Notes under the pieces: model-generated | What the model was told of the DNA's origin: nothing | Databases searched by the model: none | The model's input: only the letters and a program-made list of their open reading frames with translations | Assembly: GCF_026151205.1 (NCBI RefSeq) | Contig: NC_087073.1 | Coordinates: 4,919,001-4,983,000, forward strand | Length of the DNA: 64,000 nt | Source: Bolinopsis microptera | Taxonomy: Eukaryota; Ctenophora; Tentaculata; Lobata; Bolinopsidae | Reading direction: 5' to 3' | Shown here: positions 53,301 to 64,000 of the stretch, piece after piece | Layout of the letters: each line of letters begins with the position of its first letter | Numbering within the stretch: position 1 is the first letter of the stretch | Translations under genes and position numbers: made by a program

Positions 53301-53854
53301 TTTATATTGGGTTCCTTTTCTTTCTGAAGAAACCCTTCAAGTTCAAAGTTCAAACCCTTTTGTAACCATTGATACAAAGGCCACAATCTTTTGCCAGCAC
53401 TCCAATATCCACCTTGAAGCTGCATTTTATATCCTTGAACTACACAATATAAATTAAAGCATATTTTAGTGTAGACTTTTTGTCACAACAGGACTGCAAC
53501 CTATAGTAGCAACTATAAACAGAACCCCTAATGTCTGCGCTAACACTTTTCTTCTAGTCCTAATATGAGCCTTGTCTCTAAAAACTTAACTGACCTAGCG
53601 TTTCGGTGTGTGCAAAAGCTTTCAGGCACGCGAATTCCTTGCCCCGTTAGTTACCTGTCCTTCCAAAACCAAACTAGCAGTCAAGGACAAAAAGTCATAC
53701 ACCAAATGGGCATTATATTTTATGAATTGTTTTACATCTTTTTATTCTGTAAAATGTGCTAAAATTAAATTTCTTGTTTCATTGAATTTCTTGTTTCATT
53801 GAGTGGTAAAATTGTATCACTTACCTAATGGAATTTCTTAAAACTAGGGACAGG
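50341..53854. other. Gene-poor region between LINE and cyclophilin gene
   Basis: No gene recognised. It contains a MITE-like inverted repeat (50632-50867), two related CG dinucleotide tracts each followed by GTACTTAAC (about 51212-51230 and 51380-51405), and a region (51.4-52.2 kb) with recurrent GGTTAA/TTAACC motifs that may be an old repeat. The cyclophilin promoter should lie near the right end. Confidence 0.5.
50632..50867. mobile_element. MITE-like inverted repeat (236 bp)
   Basis: The left arm (50632-50678) runs AATACTTCAACACTACTATA through GGACTAGCAATGGTT. Its reverse complement, with one extra T and a short indel in the T run, is at 50817-50867. Arms of about 47-51 bases enclose about 140 unique bases. 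No target duplication is obvious. Confidence 0.65.
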
Positions 53855-56800
53855 ATGCCTACCAAGCTCCCTCGATGTTTCTTCACAGTCAATATAGACG
53901 GCATGCCACTAGGCACCGTCATATTCGAACTGTGTGCTGACATATGCCCAAAGACCTGCGAGAACTTCATGTGCCTTTGTACAGGTGATCGTGAGTTTAG
54001 ATTTTATAATTTTCAGAGATGACCGTATCCATCGTAAAAACGTTCCATGAAAGCCCAGCAGTTTTGTATTAACTATTTCCCTATTTTAAATCGGTAATCG
54101 GTAACTTGTAAAGTTTGGCTTCTGTCTATAATTGTATCAATTAGTACACAATTTCTATATTTATAATCTTTATTTTTCAGGAGAAAAAGGGCATGGCAGT
54201 CAAGGAAAACCACTTTCTTACAAAGGCTCCAGTTTTCATAGAATTGTAAAAAACTTCATGATCCAGGGAGGCGATTTCACTCATGGTAAAAACAGGAAAA
54301 TTAGTTGACAACTTATTGTTGAAACAATTATCGAAAACAAATTTGTTAAAACAATTATCTGAAAACTAATTACCGTTATGAGACAGTATTCGACAATTAT
54401 TGTAATCATACAAATTGAGATAATCATGTTAATTATACATATATAATGGTATAATTTTCAATTAACATTATTCCCGACCAGTAATTAAGTCTCTATTCCA
54501 GGCACTGGAGTTGGTGGAGAGAGTATTTTTGGAGGTGTTTTTCCTGACGAAAACTTCATCTTGAAGCACGATCAGAAGTATTTGTTGTCCATGGCAAATA
54601 GGGGCCCTAACACTAACGGATCCCAATTCTTCATGTTAGTTATCTTTTTAAGTGTTGTAATCCACTGTTTTACTACTTGTTACTTTTAAGTTTATTCATT
54701 TGAATTGATTAAATTATAATCAGTTGTAAACATTACACTTACTGTATATTTTTATTTTAATTAGAGTTTTTAACTTCTCTGCTCTTCAGAACGACCGCTG
54801 TCTGCCCTCATCTAGACAAGTGAGCGACAATTTTAATTAAATACAAAATATAATTATGTTTCAACACATGATATAGTAAATAATAAAACTGTGTACCTAA
54901 AATATTATGTTACGGTAATGAATTCAAACCAAAAATCTTGTGAGTAATGAACTGGAGTGGCTGGATGTATAACGACCAACTGTTGTTCAAAAAGCAGAAC
55001 CTAAAAACGAATTGAAGATTAGTTTTCAATTCATTCATCAATGTGATATCAAATTGATATGTTCGCTCCTGTCTTTGTTATCTTTAACACCGTTTGTTCT
55101 GGTTTGGGACTTGGAAATTTCACAAGTTGAAAGATGTGGTATATACTCAGCTTACTTATAGGTTGACTCATATTTTTTGGCCAATTTTATCTAATGTCAA
55201 TGAACGTAAATTTGGCCGAAGTAAGGAAAATTTAACTCTCTTTACCAAAGTTTAATTTTCACTGAAATGTACATTAAAGAAAAGGTGTTTCACTATGATT
55301 GAAAATGTTTTCCAATTTTCGTTTGATTGTTTTGCCACAATCTGGAGTTAACATTCCAACGCATTAACACACAGTTTGAGCGGCCTTTCATGATTCGACA
55401 CCACGCTCATTCCGCAAAAGCATTTTAATTGCGGTGATTTATTAATTTTATCATTGTGATTAAAATGATCTAGCTTTTTGCATTGGGCTCCCGAAACTTA
55501 GAATAGAATCTCGAACACCAACAGACCAAGTATAGGGTAAACTATCCTAATTTCACGCGGTGTTCGAGCTGAAGTAATTTTAGAGTGACCATTAGATCCT
55601 CAGAACTTACAACCGTCCAATGATAGCCCACATGAGAGTTGAGACAATGAAATCCACCCTAATAAGGTGCACTATGGCACATGCATAATTTTCAAAATAA
55701 TATATGTGTTAAACGGAACGCGCGAAATTCATTATGAAGCCGAAAGCAAATACAGTTCAGCACGCTTTGCTTGCGCGCGCCATGCATTGCGCTGCATTAT
55801 ATTTATTAAATTACATATTGCATTGCGCTGAGCTGCATCGAATCCATCATTATGCATCGTTATATGCATGTATGAGTTCGCTGTTTTTATGCGCTGCATA
55901 TCACTGCATACACACGTGCAATTACATGCACTTATACATGCATAAACTGTAGATCTACTGTGCGTCTGCGCAGGTTATTCGCAAATTTTTGTTATATCGA
56001 TTTGGCATCTGCAATCTCGGAGCAAACGGGTGACGGGGTGACTAGAGGCATTTTCTAAAGCCGCTTTCAGAAATTCTGTTTCCATGTTAAGTAGTCTAGT
56101 CTACCCTTATTTCTTCATAATTTGAGATAGTTTGAATTTTCAACTTTGAAAGTAAATCAATAGACAATATCATTACAATTGCTACATTTAAAAGCTTCAT
56201 ATCTCCACGAATACTTCTGAAAATATCTAGTTTAATATTTGCATGTTGATTATATCATTTATCCAATGAAACATGATAATTGCAGTCCAAAAGCACGAGT
56301 GTGTAAGTGATAATTAGATATAGGATAATCTTGAACTCAATCAATGTGTAAGGGGCCATCTACTTAGGACGTCCGCCAAAATAGCAGATTTCCAGACCAC
56401 CCCCCCCCCTCTCCCTGTCCGGGTGTGTCCGAATTTTCAAAACCATCCCCCCCCCCCCCCCCCCCCCCAGACGTCCGGATTTCCAGCTACTTTTAAAAGT
56501 ACAAATAAAACCAACTCAAATTCATTGTTAATAAAATGTGTAGTTACTTAAAATAGACAATAAAACATTTAGTGTCGAACAAGTTTAGCACAGTTACACT
56601 TAGGTACATTTAAATACTCGTTCAAAATACAGGGATCTAAACTTACAGAGTAATTAGTGTCAAAGAGTTGTAATAAATGGGACTTTTTCGTTAATTCTGC
56701 CAAAATTTCCGGACGTCCGGATTTTCAGAAACCACCCCTGTCCGGATTTGTCCGAAATTCCAAAACCACCCCTCCTCCCTATTTGCCGGAGTCCGGACGT

Positions 56801-59346
56801 CCTAAGTAGATGTCCCCTAACACCTCCAGGCTCCATCACAAGAACAATCTAAACAATTTATTCCCTTTGAATAAATATTACATGTAATTACATATCTATT
56901 TCAACTCCAACACAAATTGAACAGCGTGTATATAATCAAACAGACACACGATTTCCCGATAAGATAGAGTTTTCTTAAAATTAAATTCACATATAAACGT
57001 TCCTGCTGGCTATGTCTTATTTATTGTGTCACGGTTGCATCGTTATCTTCCGCAATTCCACTTAAAATGACACATACGCTAGTCCTTGTTCTTCCCAACT
57101 TTGTCCGCAGAGGTCCTAGGATCAATTTTTCAACGAACTCTCCAAAGCTCTTTAACGATATCATGTAGATAAAGAAGTTAGACATGCCGTTGAGGAAGGG
57201 AATGAAGAAGGCAAACCTGGTATAAAACACGAAGAAGAATCCTTGTGTGTTCCTGTTCATATTCGGGTAGAATTTTGTAATAATGGTCTGGTTTAGTGCG
57301 TGAGGTCCGAAGGAGAGGAGGTAAGCTAATCCTATGTAGATAGAAGTAAAAGCGCCTTGCACCGTAACAGTTCCTCTCTTCCTGTGAATGAAAATCAGCA
57401 GAGCAATCGTGGTGACGAAGACGATGAAGCTAGGGATAACTATAATGCAAGCCACGAGCAGAGGGTGAACCCACCTCCAAACAGGAGCTCTGTGGAAAAA
57501 GTGACATCTGTATAACCTGTAATCGAACGTGACACTGGTTTTGTCAACGCAAAGCTGTACTATGGGAATAATACAGGCAATGACCCAAATTACAACAGCA
57601 ATACAGTTAGCCGCCCTTTTACTCCAGTCAATGGACCAAAAAGGAAAAGCAAGGCACGCCAGCTTACTCATGTGCAGGGCACAGATGAGAAGCAAAGCTG
57701 AAGTGAACACCAGAGGGTAGAGATAGTGTTGAATGTAGCAGAACATGTCACCGAATACCCATTTGTCTGCAATCAGAGACACAAGAGTAGGTAGGATGGT
57801 GCTGAGTGCCATCAGGATGTCACTCACCGCAATGTTCTGTATCAGAGTCACACTCACTTTATCCAGTGTTATTGCTTTGTACCGGACGGTGGCCAGCAGA
57901 ATGAACAAGTTCCCGATCAGATTAACAGTGAGAGCTAGGGAGGACCAAGTGATTAGTACATACCTTTCAGCTTTAGTCTTACAGGCGTAAAGAGTGTGGT
58001 TCGAGAGAGAAGTGGCTATCACTTATATCGGTTGATCTCAGCAAAAATAATAGTAAATAATGGTGATTTCAGCCATTTTTATACGGTGCCAATATCCATC
58101 GTTCGTAAAGATATTTAATTTGTCTGAAAATGAATTTATAGTAGTTCTGCCGAACAATTTGCGTAACATAATGACAAATTAGATAGATTTCAGTCTACTC
58201 AAATCAGTCAAAATTGCTCAAAGTATAATAGGTTTGGGTACCCCCAGTTTGAAGTAAATTAGTCAAATCACTAATAGGATGAAAAATGCTCTTAACAATT
58301 TATATTAAATGTGCTTTATCGAGTCTCTGACCTATATTTTGATGGAAGAGACTGTAACGCGTTACATGACACGGTCTCTGGTCATAGCTTATAGAATATA
58401 GATCATATTACATAACGTGATGCGTGACGCGAGTAAAACCCCGATTTACCGCGGAGTTTGGGAAAAGTTCCGAAAAGGAAATGGCCGCGGTAAATCGAGG
58501 TTTGCGGCAAATCGGGGTGCAGTATATCGGGGTTTTACTGTAGTAGGGTGTAGTATGGAGAATGTTCTAGTAAATCAGAAATTACAAATATTGGGAGTAT
58601 TAACCAAATGTATTCACTCAAACTTCTTGAACAGATGATTCCATAGTTTTCTTCATAGCTTTTGACAGCTCAGAGGCGTTAATCTGAGAGTTGGGGTTGC
58701 TGCTGTGAAAACTGCACCGGGAGGAAACGAAACTGCAGTTTACTTATAGTTGCCTAGCTCTTTAGGTTTTGCCCTTACCAATGCTACAAATACAGCTACT
58801 ACTTAGATCTATAATTAATTGTGTTTCATTTGTTCGCAATCTGACCACTTTTGTATAATAATATACAGTTTCAATTCTGCTTGGTTTCGCTTCTGTTTTT
58901 TTGTAAGTTTATATATACGTGTTGTATATGCAATTTTTAGTTTAATCTTCAGAAGGAGTAGTTTCTTGAGCAAATAACAGATGTTCAAATGAGTTCAGTT
59001 TTTGGTTCTTAGATTACCGGCGTAGAAAGAGCAAAGAAGTGGCAGATCATATCTTTTAAAACTTTTTCCGGATAAAACAAATAATCTTTCAAGCTATGTT
59101 TAATACTTTTTCCTTTCAGCTCACATGTAGTGTTCGGTCACGTGATCGAAGGAGAAAGGTATTTGGACCAGATAGAGCTAATGGGGGTAGATACGGAGCA
59201 CAAACCGTTTGCAGATATCCGTATAGCAGACTGTGGAATGGTTTCAGGATACGGTAGAGAGGAGAGTCCTGTATCTCTGCCAGTAGTGGTGGTGCCTGCC
59301 CCGGTTGCTCTACCGATCCCGTCACTTGCACCTCCAGTTGCTACTG
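53855..59346 (+). CDS. Cyclophilin domain exons 1-5
   Basis: Residues 1 to about 170 form the catalytic domain: [35 protein letters not shown] (containing the active-site Arg, Phe, Met and Gln), [18 protein letters not shown], and [16 protein letters not shown]. The ligand-pocket Trp of CypA is His here (SHVVFG), as in PPIG-type cyclophilins, which usually lowers cyclosporin affinity. Exon 1 has two in-frame donors: after 53984 (GTGATC), giving the standard CTGEKG, or after 53990 (GTGAGT), adding Asp-Arg. Exon 5 ends in a Pro/Val-rich linker. Confidence 0.92.
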
Positions 59347-62300
59347 GTTTGTTTGTTTAGTAGCGATTTCGGTTTTGTTTTAAATAAGCTATGCAATGGT
59401 GATCTTATGAAATATAACCTGTTTGGGGGCCAGTAACACGGTCGTTTAAGTGCCCCCACCCCCCCCCCCCTGTTCAACTATTGAACAGAGTAACAGATCT
59501 TGCCGTAATCAAAACACGAATTAACGCCAACTTCGTAACCTAAACTATCTATCAAATGCCTTTTATTTAATTAAGTGGATATCGAGATATTCGCTAGAAA
59601 TTTACGTTAAATATTTTTCAGTCGCTCCGTCCATTCCTTTGCTGCACGAAGCAACTCCTGCTGCAATAGAGGTTGTTAAAGACGATAAGAAGAAGAAGAA
59701 AAAGAAGAAGAAGAAGAAAAGTTCGAGTGATGAAAGCGATAGCTCGAGCAGTGGCAGTGATAGTTCCGATAGTGATGATAGTTCAGATGACTCCAGTGAT
59801 AGGTTGAATTTCATGTCGTAAATAGATGAAAACAATAATTATTCTTTTCTTTGTTGTTCTGGATTCTCAAATTTCGAGATATTACTGCTCAATTGTGAAA
59901 CTTCCAAATCCTATTTTTAAAATAATTATTGATGATCAATATTATTTTCAGTGATAGTGGTAATAAAAAACTCAAGACGAAGAAAAAGAAATTGCTTCGA
60001 ATTAAAAAGAAGTTGGATAAAATGGCCAAGAAAAAGAAGCTGAAGAAGTCACGCGCGAAAAAGTTAAAACGAGTTGAAGAGAAGATAAAGAAGATTGACA
60101 AAATCTTGACTGGGGAAAAGTATGTCACCGACTGACGCGGACAGATTAGCTGTGATAAACGCTTTGCGTTATTATAATATGTTCCAACTTTTCTTCTATC
60201 AATTTTATTAAACTAATTTAACTTTCTAGGCTGACGTCAGAGAACGATTCAGAACAGGAAGAAATGAAGAAATCGTATCTTTATCGCAGTAGTTTAACTC
60301 CTCCTCCGAGGAAGATTAAGAAACCAAAGAAAGAAAAAGTGGAAAAGAAAAAAGAGGAGAAGTAATTAGAATTACTTGTTTCATGTTGTTAGAATAGGTC
60401 ATTGATATTTGGCCTATCAAACTTGATTAAGTTCCATGCAGCATGGCTGACGGTTGTTGCAAATTTAATGCCTTAATAGAGAAGTTCACCTGTCAGAATG
60501 TTTTTGTTATGATTTTATGGGGTGTTATCGCCATTTTCAATTTTATCCGAGAAATTCTAGATGTATTCTATAGTAATATAACGATGACCCTCTCCACACC
60601 TCGCCGTGTGAATAGAATGAAATACTGTCGATCAATTGCTTTCGAGTTTATTACGTGCACCTATAAGTATATAGTGTATATCAGCTATTAAGAAGTTTTG
60701 GTTGCGTTTCTATTAGGAAAAGTCTCTGAATCGGTTGATTCTAACTTATACTTTCAAACATACAACTCAATTCCACATTTTTTCAGGTTTTTGGACGACG
60801 AATTCTTTGCAAAGCGTGGAAAGGTAAATTAAACTCTTTTGGCCTTGTATACAAATAATGTAGCAACTCTCGTTAAAACTAGACACGTGGTTTTAGTTCT
60901 GTTAACAGTTCTGAGTTGTGCTCATATTCCATTTTTCCAGGTAGCTGGAGCGTTTATGGCTCCCATTAGTCAGCTACACGGTCTGGGAGTTGAAGAGTTC
61001 TCCCAGACTGGCCCTACTGATAACATCACTGCCATCGTTAACAGAACTAAAACCAACGTGGTAGGAACCGATCTAATCACTACTAATTATGTACTTACTA
61101 ATTGAGAAGAATGGAAATTTATCATTGACCGTGTAACTGATTTGTCGTTTTGTGTGGCAGGAGATCTTTAACTGTTAGATTCATACAATCCCGTACAATT
61201 TTATTATATTCAACAATCATGTATTCTGGGAATTAGAGAAGATAACACACCATGTAGCCCGGTTTTTGTTTACAGGGTCCCGGGGTTGGAGGTCTTGCGA
61301 AGGCGAAGAAACTCGGTGTGAACCAAGTAGTTATACCGACTCCCAAAGCCGGAAACATTATTGTGGTTCGTTATTTTCACTCCTCGGTTATATTGCCTGA
61401 TTCATCTCGTTTATTCACCTTTACTAATATAATATAACTGTGCTGTCACCTGTAATCGACTAGATGTTAATATTCATTTACATTTTAGAATCCTGCTGAA
61501 GATCAGACAGATGAAGTCAAGCCAGCAAAAAAGAAAACTTCGAAGAAAAAGGCATCCAAAAAGTATGTAAAAGCACTGAATCTGATAAGATAACTATCAG
61601 TTAAAAGGGGCCGGGGTCTTCCTGAAAATTATCTCAACATTGACTTAAGATTGATTAATTGCTAGCAATTACATTACAATTAGATCTTGTCAATCTTCGC
61701 CACGACGATCTCAAAGCAAGGCGGTAACCCAACGGGGAATGCCCCAAGCTCACAATTCTACTAGTTCTAAGAATCTGTCCCTCAGAACAGAGAATTCGTC
61801 CTCTGAAAGCTCCGATCCAAGCTCATCAGAATCAGAATCACAGTCTAGCGAGGAGGAGAAACCTAAAAAGAAAAAGAAGAAAATAACCCCGAAAGAGGAG
61901 ATTAAACCTAAACGGTATTTTACTCAATGATTTAAAAGATTAGGGAACAACCTCGATAAGTTATTTTATCTGATAATACGTATAGAATCATTTATAGCTG
62001 AAATATTACTTTTATTTTTTCGATCGCTTAAATAAAATGTTTTAGAACTTCGTCAAAAGCGAGAAAATCGAGTTCTAAGTCCAGAAAGAAAGAAGAAACA
62101 CCTCCACCTCCCGTTAAAAAGATACGCAAAGTTAGCCCTGTTAAAGTGAAAGCCAAATCAGTCAGTAAATCTCCGAGCGCATCAAGTAGTCAATCCAGGT
62201 CAAACACAAGGTCGAAGAGCCGATCAAAGTCACCATCTCCGGCAAAACATGATAGGAAGCCGAGAGGTTCTGGACGGCAGAGGAAAGATCGAGATCGCAA

Positions 62301-63244
62301 GAAGAGATCAAGGAGTAGGAGCAGGAGCAAAAGTAAGAGCAGGAGCAGGAGCAGAAGCAGGAGTAGAAGCAGAGACAGGAGGAGAAGGAGGTCTCCATCA
62401 GGATCCAGACGAAGACATGATGGTGGGCGCAGCAAGAGACGGTCTAGGTCCAGGAGTTCCAGCTCCAGCGGATCAGATGATGACAAGTAAATTTAACATT
62501 CTTGGGGTAGTTCATTGAATAAAGGTCTTTTTTATTGTGAATCAACTATACCTTATTCTAAAACTTTTAATTCAGTAACTTTTAAATTGGTAATTTTGCT
62601 TCGTCTTCAGATATTCGGGGATTATGCGGTCACGTGGCCGAGGACAAGGCCGAGGACAGGGCCGTGGACAAGGTCGAGGACAGGGCCGAGGACAGTGGAG
62701 GGGTCGCGGTAGAGGAGGCGGGGGCTATAACCCTAACTACCGGAAGTGGGATTCAAATTACAAACCCAAGCCCCGTTTGTACAACTCAGGGAATTCACAC
62801 TCAGGGTTCGCTCCCCGAAGTGTTTGGGACAAGAGTAAGAAGGATGATGACAGGAGATCTAGGAGTCCTAGCCGAAATGATGCCGACAGTAAAATGTATG
62901 ATTTGAATTATTCTTTACTGCATCACAAAAATTATGTCAATAATTTAAGCATGTGTAATTTTTATTGATGTGTGAAAATTCGATTGGTTTCTATTCTTTC
63001 ACAATTAGAGATATCAACTTTTGCATTAAATCTTAAATCAAATTTTTATTGTTTTTGACTCGTACGGCAATATTTCTTGGACACGAGTTTATTGTTTATA
63101 AAGGCCCTTCCATGGCTGTTATTAACGACAGTACCATTCATCAGGAGTTCAGATCAGAATGAGAGAAGGAATGAGGACAGAAAGCAAGGAGATAACCAAA
63201 GTAAGATCCTGCCTGTAGATGACAGTTGCATTTGCTTTGGTTGA
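53855..63244 (+). CDS. PPIG-like nuclear cyclophilin with RS/RG-rich tail, 16 exons
   Basis: Peptidyl-prolyl cis-trans isomerase fused to a long charged tail, like PPIG/NKTR proteins that act in nuclear speckles with splicing factors. Exons: 53855-53984, 54181-54285, 54502-54634, 54790-54819, 59120-59346, 59622-59802, 59952-60119, 60230-60361, 60787-60823, 60941-61060, 61276-61365, 61489-61562, 61684-61914, 62046-62486, 62611-62895, 63145-63244. All junctions keep phase, giving about 827 residues (human PPIG is about 750). I chose the ATG at 53855 ([10 protein letters not shown]) because the cyclophilin fold starts there; an in-frame ATG nine codons earlier (53828) is possible. The final exon either reads to the TGA at 63242 or splices at 63201 to an exon outside. 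A 7TM gene and MITEs sit in intron 4. Confidence 0.9.
54820..57020. other. Cyclophilin intron 4, left part
   Basis: No exon recognised. AT-rich, with a CG-rich palindromic-looking GCGCGCGCC patch near 55770, several TGCAT-rich stretches around 55.78-55.95 kb, and the Harbinger-like MITE at 56.35-56.82 kb. Confidence 0.55.
56352..56817. mobile_element. Harbinger-like MITE (466 bp) with TAA target duplication
   Basis: The left end GGGGCCATCTACTTAGGACG matches the inverse of the right end (CGTCCTAAGTAGATGTCCCC) with one mismatch, and the pairing continues into GTCCG. TAA flanks both ends (56349-56351 and 56818-56820). The interior repeats the motif GTCCGGATTT several times in both orientations and has two C runs. 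It is non-autonomous. The 3-bp TWA duplication and GGGG ends suggest PIF/Harbinger. Confidence 0.82.
57021..58022 (-). CDS. Rhodopsin-like 7TM receptor 3, 5' end uncertain
   Basis: About 333 residues with class A hallmarks: [12 protein letters not shown] (TM1), [10 protein letters not shown] (TM2), [17 protein letters not shown] (the W-x-F-G and conserved Cys before TM3), a second-loop Cys (YRCHFF), and [19 protein letters not shown] (a variant of NPxxY plus helix 8). DRY is replaced by [12 protein letters not shown]6 has LSFGPHALN without the CWxP Trp. Two NxS/T sites are near the N-terminus. The open frame begins with GTG, an in-frame TAA immediately precedes it, and there is no ATG before TM1. 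So either a small upstream exon supplies the start (an AG sits at 58017) or the gene is damaged. It is nested in the cyclophilin intron on the opposite strand. Ligand unknown; it resembles peptide/amine-type receptors more than receptors 1 and 2 do. Confidence 0.82.
   Translation of the reverse strand: MIATSLSNHTLYACKTKAERYVLITWSSLALTVNLIGNLFILLATVRYKAITLDKVSVTLIQNIAVSDILMALSTILPTLVSLIADKWVFGDMFCYIQHYLYPLVFTSALLLICALHMSKLACLAFPFWSIDWSKRAANCIAVVIWVIACIIPIVQLCVDKTSVTFDYRLYRCHFFHRAPVWRWVHPLLVACIIVIPSFIVFVTTIALLIFIHRKRGTVTVQGAFTSIYIGLAYLLSFGPHALNQTIITKFYPNMNRNTQGFFFVFYTRFAFFIPFLNGMSNFFIYMISLKSFGEFVEKLILGPLRTKLGRTRTSVCVILSGIAEDNDATVTQ
58023..59119. other. Cyclophilin intron 4, right part
   Basis: No exon recognised. 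It holds the pogo-like MITE (58.43-58.54 kb) and probably the upstream exon and promoter of receptor 3. Confidence 0.5.
58432..58540. mobile_element. pogo-like MITE (about 109 bp)
   Basis: AGTAAAACCCCGAT at left and its inverse ATCGGGGTTTTACT at right. The right end continues CTG then TA, so the full terminus reads CAGTAAAACCCCGAT next to TA, the usual form of pogo/Tc1-type ends. A second inner inverted repeat (ATTTACCGCGG and CCGCGGTAAAT) adds to the palindrome. The left outermost base has mutated. Confidence 0.75.
59622..63244 (+). CDS. Cyclophilin tail exons 6-16 (Lys, acidic-Ser, RS and RG repeats)
   Basis: Exon 6 has 11 Lys in a row, then a Ser/Asp-rich acidic tract typical of CK2-target regions. 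Exon 7 is a Lys-rich amphipathic segment. Exons 9-11 look globular rather than repetitive ([46 protein letters not shown]). Exons 13 and 14 are Ser/Lys-rich, then a long RS domain ([14 protein letters not shown] type), which binds other SR proteins. Exon 15 has GRGQGRGQ repeats, an RGG-like RNA-binding tail. Apparent stops at 60363 and 62488 fall directly after GTAA donors and are spliced out in this model. Confidence 0.83.
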
Positions 63245-64000
63245 ATCTTTGAATTTGTTGTATTTTATTAGGGTCCCCACTTCCCATAGGATATCAATAA
63301 TTTAAAACTAACACACCTAAATCAGATAGCCCTTCTTACGAATGCAGTCAGGTTATTTTATACAGATTGTATCGAGATATCATGTGGTACCTGGTTGCAA
63401 CTCATAGAAACTAGGCAAAATAGAGTCATACTCTATTGGCCTGCAACTTCGGCAGAGCTATTGATTCCAACCTTCTGAAGAACGTCTTGAAGAATGAGAG
63501 AAGCCAAACATTGCGAACGGAGATTGACGTAGTTTTGTTATGTGTTTTAATATCCGCTTTGTTTTTTATTTTGATGATCCATTTTGTTTATAATATCATT
63601 CTGTAAAAAGATCTCATCCAAATTTTCACGCCTCAAAGTGTATTAATGTGTTTTTATATCGGCCCAAAAATGTCTTATATTGTACAAATATATATCTCAT
63701 GATGGGCTTTCTAAACTTTGATATTATCACATAAAAAGTTAAAAATAATTGTTGACAATCTGAGAGTAGAGTGTAGACGGCTATAATTATAAAAACTGAG
63801 AATCACTCAGTCACTTCAAAGTTTTACCTTCGTGATCACCGTCACATTCGTGATAAATAATAACCAATTCGGAAATTGACGGCATCTTACACTCATAGAT
63901 TTAGTTGGCTCATTTTTTATTCAGGTTCTATTCGAGAAAGGGTCCGGCTCAACGTTGTCAATAATTTCATTGGATGTTTAACAAAATGTTTTTAAAAATG
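63245..64000. other. Right end of window
   Basis: No gene recognised. AT-rich sequence that would hold the cyclophilin 3' UTR or, if the donor at 63201 is used, its last intron. Confidence 0.5.

Noticed and set aside
59602-60128. Phe/Ser-rich minus-strand frames opposite the Lys/Ser-rich exons
   Set aside because: Antisense shadows of poly-Lys codons in the cyclophilin tail.
61060-61105. Cyclophilin reading on to a stop at 61103 after exon 10
   Set aside because: A GTAGGA donor at 61061 joins in phase to 61276 and onward to Ser- and RS-rich exons, which is the better model.
62162-62486. Leu- and Ser-rich minus-strand frames opposite the RS domain
   Set aside because: Mirror images of the RS codons; the plus strand has consistent splice phases and a known domain.

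Overview
The window is animal nuclear DNA. It is AT-rich, its genes are split by GT-AG introns of tens to a few thousand bases, and it is crowded with transposon debris. The gene set (HYDIN of motile cilia, three 7TM receptors, a WD40 protein and a long RS-domain cyclophilin), a CR1-type LINE and several Harbinger/pogo-like MITEs point to an invertebrate metazoan. I cannot fix the phylum; a cnidarian or other early-branching animal is a guess.

Layout. Minus strand, 38575 down to the left edge: one giant gene, HYDIN, which I resolve into 60 exons encoding about 4,825 residues; its 3' end lies beyond base 1. Every exon-exon phase can be made consistent. Three other genes sit inside its introns: 7TM receptor 1 (2429-3736, +) between exons 59 and 58, 7TM receptor 2 (6536-7549, -) between exons 58 and 57, and a WD40 gene (19477-21284, +) between exons 40 and 39. 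Its introns also hold a reverse-transcriptase fragment bounded by 20-bp inverted repeats (13.05-14.48 kb), a tRNA-derived SINE (23.29-23.71 kb), MITEs, a 25-base G run and duplicated segments.

38.6-41.15 kb: upstream of HYDIN, no convincing gene; GC-rich hairpins and a transposon-like ORF fragment. 41.15-50.34 kb: a decayed CR1-like LINE on the minus strand (esterase and PHD-like ORF1, endonuclease, reverse transcriptase). Its endonuclease is split by a 5,032-bp insertion (44147-49178) with perfect 18-bp terminal inverted repeats and an 8-bp target duplication. That insertion consists almost wholly of two unrelated tandem-repeat arrays (about 21-bp and about 120-bp units). This satellite-carrying DNA-transposon-like element is the most unusual object in the window.

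50.3-53.8 kb: gene-poor, with a MITE-like inverted repeat. 53.85-63.24 kb: a PPIG-like nuclear cyclophilin with Lys/Ser/Asp-rich and RS/RG-rich tails on the plus strand (16 exons). Its 4.3-kb intron 4 holds a third 7TM receptor (57.0-58.0 kb, -) and two MITEs. 63.25-64 kb: nothing recognised.

Functionally, HYDIN is a central-pair protein of motile cilia and the cyclophilin is probably a splicing-associated peptidyl-prolyl isomerase. The receptors and the WD40 protein are unassigned. I see no sign that the genes form a functional cluster; the striking feature is the nesting of genes within introns and of transposons within transposons.
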